22,726 nucleotides of DNA from BP-133 sp040756995. GTDB taxonomy: Bacteria > Actinomycetota > Acidimicrobiia > IMCC26256 > BP-133. The position numbers and the translations under genes were made by a program. Each line of letters opens with the position of its first letter. The stretch's first letter is position 1. This document shows, piece by piece, positions 6,367 to 12,366 of the stretch. The notes under the pieces are model-generated. The model searched no databases. It was not told where the DNA came from and saw only the letters and a program-made list of their open reading frames with translations. The stretch spans positions 1 to 22,726 of the forward strand of contig JBFLYK010000083.1 in NCBI GenBank assembly GCA_040756995.1, read 5' to 3'.

Positions 6367-6867
6367 TCAGACGAAGCGGAGCTCGCCTTCGTCGCCGGGG
6401 TCGTCGACCGGTTGGTCGCAGGTCGGGCACCACCAGCGGGCCTCCAGCGCCGTGCCGCAGGCCGGGTGGCGGACTCCTTCGCCGCCGCCGGCCACCGCCC
6501 CCCAGTGGGCCAGGAGGGTCAGGACGCCGGCCAGCTCCCGGCCGGCCTGGGTCAGCTCGTAGCTGAACCGGGGCGGACGGGCGGAGTAGGCCGTCGACAC
6601 CAGCAGCCGGTCGGCCTCGAGCCGCTTGAGCCGCTGGGACAGGACGTTGGTGGCGATCCCCGGCAGCGCCTCGGCCAGCTCGCCGAACCGCAGGGGCCCC
6701 CGGAGCAGGGCGTTGATGATGAGCAGCGTCCACCGATCCCCGACCCGCTCCGCCGCCCAGGCCAGCGAGGCCGCCGTCGGATCCTCGGCGTCGACACCGG
6801 GCCGCTCCGTAGGCATGGCCCCCATCTTGTCGCCTCGACCGATTCCGACCTTGACCCTGGCCTCCAT
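6367..6867 (-). CDS. HxlR-type winged-helix transcriptional regulator with C-terminal zinc-ribbon-like motif
   Basis: The 166-residue protein carries an HxlR winged helix: the signature VGDRWTLLIINALLRGPLRFGEL (42-64), the recognition region IATNVLSQRLKRLEADRLL (71-89) and a wing ending in YELTQAGREL (103-112). After the usual domain comes HPACGTA...RWWCPTC (H134, C137, C147, C150), a possible zinc ribbon that ordinary HxlR proteins of about 110-120 residues lack. The start is chosen at ATG 6867 because TAGGAT lies exactly 7 nt upstream, as in a leaderless transcript. ATG 6825, preceded by GAGG at good spacing, would give 152 residues and is a real alternative. It is divergent from the protease gene, with a palindrome between them that it may bind. 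Confidence 0.85.
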   Translation of the reverse strand: MEARVKVGIGRGDKMGAMPTERPGVDAEDPTAASLAWAAERVGDRWTLLIINALLRGPLRFGELAEALPGIATNVLSQRLKRLEADRLLVSTAYSARPPRFSYELTQAGRELAGVLTLLAHWGAVAGGGEGVRHPACGTALEARWWCPTCDQPVDDPGDEGELRFV

Positions 6868-6874
6868 GGCTGCG

Positions 6875-6880
6875 ATCCTA
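6875..6880 (-). promoter_or_regulatory. Putative -10 (TAGGAT) for leaderless HxlR mRNA
   Basis: TAGGAT on the minus strand is separated by 7 nt from ATG 6867. A TTGCAA inside the palindrome at 6887-6903 lies about 15 bp further upstream and could serve as the -35, so a repressor bound there would block polymerase (autoregulation, inferred). Confidence 0.4.
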
Positions 6881-6883
6881 CTT

Positions 6884-6906
6884 GTCACTTGCAATTTGCA
6901 AATGAT
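6884..6906. promoter_or_regulatory. Candidate HxlR operator palindrome in divergent region
   Basis: ACTTGCA-ATT-TGCAAAT (6887-6903) is an inverted repeat with one mismatch in 7. Extended to GTCACTTGCA/TGCAAATGAT (6884-6906) it matches 8 of 10. It is the only AT-rich stretch in the neighbourhood and lies between the divergent HxlR and protease genes, 14 bp before the protease start. Size and symmetry fit a winged-helix dimer site. Confidence 0.5.
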
Positions 6907-6919
6907 CCTTGAGGCCAGC

Positions 6920-7876
6920 ATGTCGTTCGTCGACGAACTGCAGGAGGCGGCGGCGGCCGTCACCGCCCGGGTCGCCCCGGGGGTGGTCCGCATCGGGCGT
7001 GACGGCCCGCCGGGTCGCGGCGGCCGAGGCCGGGGAGGCGGTGGCCGCGGCGGGATGTTCGGGCGGGGAGCCGGCGTCGTGGTCGGGCCCGGGCTCGTCG
7101 TGACCAATGCCCACAATCTGCGGGGCTCCACGGTCACCGTCACCTTCGCCGACGGGCGGCAGGAGACGGGGACCGTGGCCGGGGCCGACATCGACGGCGA
7201 TCTGGCCGTGATCCAGGTCCCGACCGGCGACGTCGAGCCGCTCGAGTGGGCCGACGCCGCCGCCGAGGTCGGCACCCCGGTCTTCGCCCTCGGCGGGAGT
7301 CCCTTCGGGCCCCGGGTCACCTTCGGGCTCGTGTCGGCGGTCGGGCAGGCCTTCCGGGGGCCGGGCGGGCGCCTCGTCGGCGGCTCGATCGAGCACACCG
7401 CTCCCCTCAGCCGGGGTTCCTCGGGCGGCCCGGTGGTCGACACCGCCGGCCGGCTGCTCGGCATCAACACCAACCGGCTGGGTGACGGCTTCTACCTCGC
7501 CCTCCCCGCCGGCCCCGAGCTGCGGACCCGGATCGACCGCCTGGCCCGGGGCGACGTCCCGGCCCGGCGCCGGCTGGGCGTGGCGCTCGTGCCCGCGCCC
7601 GCCGCCCGCCACCTCCGCCGGGCGGTGGGCCTGCCGGAGCGCGACGGCGTCCTCGTCCGGGCCGTGGAGGACGGCAGCCTGGCCGAGTCGGCCGGCCTCC
7701 GGGAGGGCGACCTCCTCACCACCGCCAACGGCCGTGAGCTGCGCACGCCCGACGACCTCTTCGCCGCCCTCGACGCCCTCGGCGACGACGAGTCACTGGC
7801 GCTCCACGTCGTGCGAGGGGTGGAGGAACTCGACGTCGCCGTCCGCTTCGACGCCGCCGGCGGCGAGCCGGGGTAG
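6920..7876 (+). CDS. HtrA/DegP-like trypsin-fold serine protease with PDZ domain, no signal peptide
   Basis: The 318-residue protein has a trypsin-like domain (about 15-210) and one PDZ domain (about 218-311). The triad is visible: His65 in VTNAHN, Asp94 in DIDGDLAVIQV, Ser168 in SRGSSGGPVVD. PDZ features include GVLVRAVEDGSLAESAGLREGDLLTTANG (243-271). HtrA enzymes degrade or refold damaged proteins, usually outside the cytoplasm; here there is neither signal peptide nor membrane helix, so a cytoplasmic site is inferred. Residues 29-50 form an Arg/Gly-rich insert (PPGRGGRGRGGGGRGG) before the first strand, which is unusual. Start ATG 6920 has TTGAGG at 6-nt spacing; an upstream in-frame ATG at 6902 has none. 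Divergence from the HxlR gene suggests control by it. Confidence 0.9.
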   Translation: MSFVDELQEAAAAVTARVAPGVVRIGRDGPPGRGGRGRGGGGRGGMFGRGAGVVVGPGLVVTNAHNLRGSTVTVTFADGRQETGTVAGADIDGDLAVIQVPTGDVEPLEWADAAAEVGTPVFALGGSPFGPRVTFGLVSAVGQAFRGPGGRLVGGSIEHTAPLSRGSSGGPVVDTAGRLLGINTNRLGDGFYLALPAGPELRTRIDRLARGDVPARRRLGVALVPAPAARHLRRAVGLPERDGVLVRAVEDGSLAESAGLREGDLLTTANGRELRTPDDLFAALDALGDDESLALHVVRGVEELDVAVRFDAAGGEPG

Positions 7877-7923
7877 CGCAGCCGGGCGTTTCAGGGGTCG
7901 CCGTCGGGGTCCTGAGCGCAACG

Positions 7924-7929
7924 TAGGAT
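7924..7929 (+). promoter_or_regulatory. Putative -10 (TAGGAT) for leaderless mRNA
   Basis: TAGGAT is followed by 7 nt and then the GTG start at 7937, the same arrangement as at the HxlR gene. There is no Shine-Dalgarno in the gap. The -35 is not clear. Confidence 0.45.
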
Positions 7930-7936
7930 CACTTTT

Positions 7937-8437
7937 GTGAGTGATGATGCTCCGGTGGTTGAAGGGGCGGAGGAAGAGGTCGCCCGCTGGCACCGGCGGT
8001 TTGCGGTGGAGATGTTCAACCGGAGCTGGGATCTGCTGGAGCTGCCGGAGCGGTCGGCGGAGGACGAGGCCGAGATGCTGGCCGCCGCCTTCGGGTCGGC
8101 CTGGCACTGGCGGCAGGTGGGCACGGCCGAGAACGTCGCCCTCGCCGACCACCAGATCGCCAAGGTGGCGAGCCACGTCGGCCAGCCGGCGCTGGCCCTG
8201 CACTACGCCCGCCGGGCGCTGGAGGCCATCGAGGTCGGCCATTACGGCGACTGGCAGGTGGCGGCGGCCTATGAGGGCATGGCCCGGGCCTGCGCCGCGG
8301 CGGGCGACACCGCCGGCCGGGACTACTGGGTCCAGCGCTGCACGGTGGCCCTCGGCGCCATCCCCGACGCCGCCGACCGCTCGGTCGTGGCCCAACAACT
8401 TCTGAACCTTCCCGAGCCCCCAGCGCAGGAGGAATGA
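7937..8437 (+). CDS. Conserved-looking hypothetical alpha-helical (TPR-like) protein
   Basis: The 166-residue soluble protein appears mostly helical. Pairs such as AFGSAWHWRQVGTAENVALADHQIAKVASHVG (51-82), PALALHYARRALEAIEV (84-100) and WQVAAAYEGMARACAAAGDTAGRDYWVQRC (106-135) resemble tetratricopeptide helices. It has no signal peptide or catalytic motif, and I do not recognise a named family. It may mediate protein contacts. The start is GTG 7937 with TAGGAT 7 nt upstream. The stop TGA (8435-8437) overlaps an ATG at 8434 in the cupredoxin frame, but the cupredoxin probably starts further down at 8545. The two genes are co-directional and may be co-transcribed. Confidence 0.75.
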   Translation: MSDDAPVVEGAEEEVARWHRRFAVEMFNRSWDLLELPERSAEDEAEMLAAAFGSAWHWRQVGTAENVALADHQIAKVASHVGQPALALHYARRALEAIEVGHYGDWQVAAAYEGMARACAAAGDTAGRDYWVQRCTVALGAIPDAADRSVVAQQLLNLPEPPAQEE

Positions 8438-8533
8438 CCTGCAGCGCAGAACTACGGAGCGTGGCTGATCAACCCCCGGTCGGCCGACCGCGAGTTCGGA
8501 GCGAGAGCGGAAAGGGCCTTCCGCGCCCGCTCC

Positions 8534-8540
8534 GAGGAGG
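8534..8540 (+). promoter_or_regulatory. Ribosome binding site deciding the cupredoxin start
   Basis: GAGGAGG lies 4 nt before GTG 8545. It favours this start over the in-frame ATG at 8434, which has AGGAGG only 1 nt upstream (8427-8432) and would put about 37 Arg/Pro-rich residues in front of the signal peptide. Confidence 0.6.
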
Positions 8541-8544
8541 TGCC

Positions 8545-9429
8545 GTGTCCCGCAAAATGACCCGACTCGTGCTGGCAGCCTCCGTGGCGGCGGGCTTCAC
8601 CGTCGCTCCGATGCTCAGCGCCTACGCGGCAGATCGCAACGTGTTCGCCAAGGACCAGGCCTTCAGCGGGAATATCGAGGACGGGAAACCCACAACGGAT
8701 GCCGCCCCTGGCGACTCGGTCTTCTGGCGGATCGAGAACGGCGAGCACACGGTTACTCCCAAGAGCGACGAGCCTGGATACAGCGTGTGGCCGGAGGCCC
8801 CGGCTTCCGGCACTCTGAAGTCCGGCGACTCCTACAAAGTCACCTTCCCCAAGGCGGGCCGCTACTTCTTCTTCTGCGAGAAGCACGCCGGCATGGTCGG
8901 CGTCGTCGACGTGAAGGACCAGAACCCGGCGACCACGTCGAGCACGACCACGACGACGACGGCCCCGCCGACGACCACCACCACCCGGGCCGTCATCCCG
9001 GGGCCGACGACCACCACGACGTCCGCTCCGGCGTCCTCGGCCGGCGCCAAGCCGCCGGTGACGGCGGCTCCGGCTCCGACGACGACCACGGCCAAGGACA
9101 AGAAGAACAAGGACGACAAGGGCAAGAAGGAAGAGGAGACGACGACCACGACGGTGCCGCCGCCTCCTCCGCCGGTCGACCTGCCCGACTCGGCCATCGT
9201 GCCGGGGTTCCCGGGCTTCGACTCCACGCCGACCACCACCCAGAACGGCATCGAACAGCCCGCATCGACACCGGAGGGCGACGCCATCGCCCTGCTGAAG
9301 CCGGAGAAGGGAAACGGCGGGAGGGCCATGAAGCTGCTGATCGTCAGCGGCCTCGGCCTCGGCGCCCTCGGGATCGGAACGGCGGGCTACAAGTACGCCA
9401 ACCGGTCGTCCAAGTACTTCCCCGCCTAG
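8545..9429 (+). CDS. Membrane-anchored cupredoxin (plastocyanin/amicyanin-like) with Thr-rich stalk
   Basis: The 294-residue protein has a signal peptide (MSRKMTRLVLAASVAAG...SAYA, about 1-28), a cupredoxin domain (about 30-124), a long Thr/Pro stalk interrupted by a Lys/Asp/Glu patch (128-245), and a C-terminal transmembrane helix (about 262-280) with a short basic/aromatic tail. Type 1 copper ligands are all present: His68 (GEHTV), Cys111, His114 and Met117 in FFFCEKHAGM, with the C-x2-H-x2-M spacing of amicyanin. It would be an electron carrier held outside the membrane; the partner is unknown. Start GTG 8545 is set by GAGGAGG and the signal peptide. The TAG stop lies inside the left end of a 167-bp inverted-repeat element. 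Confidence 0.88.
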   Translation: MSRKMTRLVLAASVAAGFTVAPMLSAYAADRNVFAKDQAFSGNIEDGKPTTDAAPGDSVFWRIENGEHTVTPKSDEPGYSVWPEAPASGTLKSGDSYKVTFPKAGRYFFFCEKHAGMVGVVDVKDQNPATTSSTTTTTTAPPTTTTTRAVIPGPTTTTTSAPASSAGAKPPVTAAPAPTTTTAKDKKNKDDKGKKEEETTTTTVPPPPPPVDLPDSAIVPGFPGFDSTPTTTQNGIEQPASTPEGDAIALLKPEKGNGGRAMKLLIVSGLGLGALGIGTAGYKYANRSSKYFPA

Positions 9430-9592
9430 GAGGCCGCTGGGCAATCCGGTTGTGCGGATCGGCGAGTCAGATTCGTCGCTCGCAAGGACGCAGGACGAAG
9501 CAATAGCAGGGCCTATAGGCGAGGACGAGGACGCCGCGAGCGGCGAATCTGGCCGGCGAGACGTGCGGCCCGATTGCTCAGCGGCCTCCTAG
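9426..9592. mobile_element. MITE-like 167-bp inverted-repeat element (IS630/Tc1-type TA target suspected)
   Basis: The arms CTAGGAGGCCGCTG (9426-9439) and CAGCGGCCTCCTAG (9579-9592) are perfect reverse complements. Complementarity continues through GCAATC (9441-9446) with one mismatch between. A second pair, 9468-9483 and 9536-9551, matches 15 of 16 at mirrored distance. GCCTATAGGC (9511-9520) sits near the centre. There is no ORF inside. The outer bases read C-TA-GGAGG...CCTCC-TA-G, which fits a TA duplication of a CTAG site, the known IS630 target. It fills the gap between two convergent genes. It could instead be, or also act as, a two-way terminator. Confidence 0.55.
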
Positions 9593-9598
9593 AAGGCG

Positions 9599-10465
9599 TC
9601 AGTCCCGCTTCTGGACGTGCTGGTAGCCGAAGCGGCCTTTGATGCAGAGGTTGCCGCGGGTCACGAACTGGTCGTGGGGTGAGGTGACCCGGACGATGCG
9701 GTTGTCCTGCACGTGCAGGGTCAGGGTGCAGCCCACGCCGCAGTAGGAGCAGATCGTGTCGGTGCGGGTCTGGCGCTCCGGCGCCCACTCCCCCGCTTCC
9801 CGCAGCTCGTACTCCTCGGCGAAGGCCAGAGCGCCGGTCGGGCAGACCTCGATGCAGTTGCCGCAGTAGACGCAGGCCGAGTCGGGGAGCGGCACGTCCC
9901 ACTCGGTGGAGATGCGGGAGTCGAATCCCCGTCCGGCGACGGAGATGGCGAAGGTGTTCTGCCACTGCTCGCCGCAGGCGTCGACGCACTTGTAGCAGAG
10001 GATGCAGCGCTCGTAGTCCCGGACGTAGAGGCCGTTGTCGACCTTGGCCGGCTCGGCCACCGTGGCCGCCTCCGGGCCGTAGCGGGAGGGGTCGACGCCG
10101 TACTGCGCGTTCCACTCCGCCACCCCGGGGGCGGCCGACAGGTCGACCGAGCTGCCCAGGAACTCGAGCACCAGGCGGCGGGCGTGGCGGGCCCGGGGCG
10201 AGTCGGTGTGGACGACCATGCCGGGCTCGACCTTGCGGGAGCACGACGGCGCCAGGACCCGGGCGCCTTCCACCTCGACCATGCACACCCGGCAGGCGTT
10301 CTTCGGGGTGAGCGTGTCGCCCCAGCACAGCGTCGGGATGTCGAGACCGACCCGCCGGCAGGCGTCGAGGATCGTGGAACCCTCCGGCACGGCCACCGTT
10401 TCACCGTTGAGGATCAGCTCGACCAGGCGCGGCGGCGGCCCGATCCGTACCGAGGTCCCTTTCAC
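9599..10465 (-). CDS. Formate dehydrogenase Fe-S subunit: 2Fe-2S ferredoxin + 2x[4Fe-4S] + relocated molybdopterin [4Fe-4S] domain
   Basis: This 288-residue electron-transfer subunit should link the molybdenum site to the NuoEF-like diaphorase. In order: a plant-type [2Fe-2S] domain with C47, C58, C61, C75 (LCWGD, NACRVC, APSC); a linker (about 85-145) where NuoG and FdhA normally bind a His-Cys [4Fe-4S] cluster but whose ligands are absent; an 8-Cys ferredoxin with C154/157/160/164 and C198/201/204/208; and finally CSYCGVGC (C239, C242, C246) with C274 and Lys276 in LCIKGRFG. That last block is the N-terminal [4Fe-4S] domain of molybdopterin oxidoreductases, here detached from the catalytic protein. 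Start GTG 10465 overlaps the diaphorase stop (GTGA), so translation is coupled. An upstream extension to 10678 is only an open frame. Confidence 0.88.
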   Translation of the reverse strand: MKGTSVRIGPPPRLVELILNGETVAVPEGSTILDACRRVGLDIPTLCWGDTLTPKNACRVCMVEVEGARVLAPSCSRKVEPGMVVHTDSPRARHARRLVLEFLGSSVDLSAAPGVAEWNAQYGVDPSRYGPEAATVAEPAKVDNGLYVRDYERCILCYKCVDACGEQWQNTFAISVAGRGFDSRISTEWDVPLPDSACVYCGNCIEVCPTGALAFAEEYELREAGEWAPERQTRTDTICSYCGVGCTLTLHVQDNRIVRVTSPHDQFVTRGNLCIKGRFGYQHVQKRD

Positions 10466-12354
10466 CGCTCCGCTCCGAAGGCGCCGAGGGTCTCGATGGC
10501 CGAGGCGATGGCGTTGGCCGCCGTCTGCCCGAGACCGCAGATCGAGGCGTCCCGCATGACCTGGGCGATGTCGGCCAGCAGGGCCAGTTCGTCGTCCACA
10601 CCGCCCGTCGGGCGGCCGGATGTCAGGCGCACCAGCGCCTCCTCCTGGCGGACCGTTCCCACCCGACACGGGACGCACTGGCCGCAGCTCTCGTCCCGGA
10701 AGAAGGCCGCGATCCGCAGGAGGAACGGTGCCAGGTCCACCGTGTCGTCGAGGACCATGACGACGCCCGAGCCGAGCGTGACGCCGGCGGCGGCCGCGCC
10801 CTCGAAGGTCAGGGGCACATCGAGGCCGTCGGGGCCGACGAAGGCGCCGGCCGCTCCACCGAGCAGCACGGCCTTGAGCGACCGGCCCGCCGGCAGCCCG
10901 CCGGCCAGGTCGAGAAGCTCCCGCAGCGTCACCCCGAACGGGACCTCGTAGACGCCCGGCCGGGCCACGGCGCCGGAGAGGCAGAACAGCTTCGGCCCGG
11001 TCGACCGCTCCGTCCCGACGGCGGCGTAGGCCGCCGCGCCCCCGGTCAGGATCGGCAGGACATTGACCAGGGTCTCGACGTTGTTGACCAGCGTCGGCCG
11101 GCCGAAGAGGCCGACCTCGACGGGGAACGGCGGCTTGTTGCGGGGCTCGCCCCGGTAGCCCTCGATGGAGTTGAAGATCGCCGTCTCCTCGCCGCAGATG
11201 TAGGCGCCGGCGCCCCGGCGGATCTCCACGTCGAAGGCGAATCCGAGGCCCATGACGTCGGGGCCGAGGAAGCCCCGTTCCCGGGCGGTGTCGATGGCGG
11301 TCTCCAGCGCCCGCAAAGCCCGGGGGTACTCACCGCGGAGGTAGAGGTAGCCGCGCTCGGCGCCGGTGGCGTAGCCGGCGATCGTCATCGCCTCCAGCAC
11401 CGAATAGGGATCGCCCTCCATCAACACCCGGTCCTTGAACGTGCCCGGCTCCGATTCATCGGCGTTGCAGATCAGCTCGTGGGGCCGGACCGGTTGCCCC
11501 GCCACCGCCGCCCACTTCCGCCCGGTCGGGAACGCCGCCCCGCCCCGTCCGACGAGCCCGGAATCGGTGACCTCCCGGATCACACCCGCCGGGCCCAGCT
11601 TCACCGCCTGCCGCAATGCCTCGTAGCCGCCGTGACGGCGGTAGTCATCAATGCTCGCCGGGTCCACCAGACCGATCCGCCGCAACAGGATCAGGTCCGG
11701 GCGCGACGCCCCGTTCCGGCGTTCATTGGCGACACCCGTCGCTCGAGAATGAACGCCGGACGCCTGCGGCACCGCCGCGATGACCGGCGGCTCCGCCGGG
11801 ATGGCCGCCGGCCCGCCCTCGAGAGCCGCCAGCACACCGTCGAGCGTCGCCGGGCCCAGCACCGCTTCGGCGTGGCCTTCGCCGTACTGGGTGACCAACG
11901 CCGCCGGCGCCCGTTCGCACATTCCGAGGCAGGGGCTCTCGGCCCACGTGGCGACGCCGCCGGCGCAGGCCGGCCACTCCTCGCCGTGGCCGGGCGGGCC
12001 GCACCGCTCCCGCAGCGCACCGACCAGAGGGGCCGCGCCGGCCTGGCAGGCGAGGTCGGTGCACACGTGCAGCACCCGGGACGGGCGCTCGGCCAGCGAG
12101 AACAAGCCGTAGAACGAGGCGACGCCATAGACGTCGGCCGGCGCCACCTCGAGCCGGCGGGCGATCTCGTCGACCGCTCCCCGGCTGATCCAGCCGACCG
12201 CGTCGTGCACCGCGTGCAGAGCCGGCAGCAGGAGATGGCGACGCTCGCCCAGCGCCCCGTTGCCCCGCCAGCTCTCAACGGGGATCCCGAGCAGCGCGTC
12301 GAGGGCGGCCTGTTCGGCCGCGCTCGGCGCCAGTCCCGCAAACCGCAGATCCAT
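10462..12354 (-). CDS. NuoE-NuoF fusion, NAD(H)-binding diaphorase subunit of formate dehydrogenase
   Basis: This 630-residue fusion has a NuoE-like [2Fe-2S] thioredoxin-fold domain (about 10-178) with C98, C103, C142 and C146 (CTDLAC, CLGMC), a linker rich in Ala/Pro (about 180-220), and a NuoF-like domain (about 225-625). NuoF features: FMN/NADH motif GRGGAAFPTGRKW (269-281), NADESEPGTFKDR (297-309), GAGAYICGEETAI (381-393), and the N3-type [4Fe-4S] cluster C557/C560/C563 (SCGQCVPC) with C606 (SICGLGQ). Such fusions occur in soluble NAD-dependent formate dehydrogenases and bifurcating hydrogenases. Here it should exchange electrons between NAD and the Fe-S chain. It starts 12 bp after the catalytic gene and overlaps the Fe-S gene by 4 bp, making one operon. 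Confidence 0.93.
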   Translation of the reverse strand: MDLRFAGLAPSAAEQAALDALLGIPVESWRGNGALGERRHLLLPALHAVHDAVGWISRGAVDEIARRLEVAPADVYGVASFYGLFSLAERPSRVLHVCTDLACQAGAAPLVGALRERCGPPGHGEEWPACAGGVATWAESPCLGMCERAPAALVTQYGEGHAEAVLGPATLDGVLAALEGGPAAIPAEPPVIAAVPQASGVHSRATGVANERRNGASRPDLILLRRIGLVDPASIDDYRRHGGYEALRQAVKLGPAGVIREVTDSGLVGRGGAAFPTGRKWAAVAGQPVRPHELICNADESEPGTFKDRVLMEGDPYSVLEAMTIAGYATGAERGYLYLRGEYPRALRALETAIDTARERGFLGPDVMGLGFAFDVEIRRGAGAYICGEETAIFNSIEGYRGEPRNKPPFPVEVGLFGRPTLVNNVETLVNVLPILTGGAAAYAAVGTERSTGPKLFCLSGAVARPGVYEVPFGVTLRELLDLAGGLPAGRSLKAVLLGGAAGAFVGPDGLDVPLTFEGAAAAGVTLGSGVVMVLDDTVDLAPFLLRIAAFFRDESCGQCVPCRVGTVRQEEALVRLTSGRPTGGVDDELALLADIAQVMRDASICGLGQTAANAIASAIETLGAFGAER

Positions 12355-12366
12355 CGGTCAGAGAAC

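Noticed and set aside
8434..8544. Cupredoxin start at ATG 8434 overlapping the upstream stop
   Set aside because: AGGAGG is only 1 nt from this ATG, and the added Arg/Pro-rich residues would precede the signal peptide; GTG 8545 with its own GAGGAGG fits better.
8930..9160. ACG/ACC-rich stretch as a DNA repeat or regulatory element
   Set aside because: It simply encodes the Thr-rich stalk of the cupredoxin.
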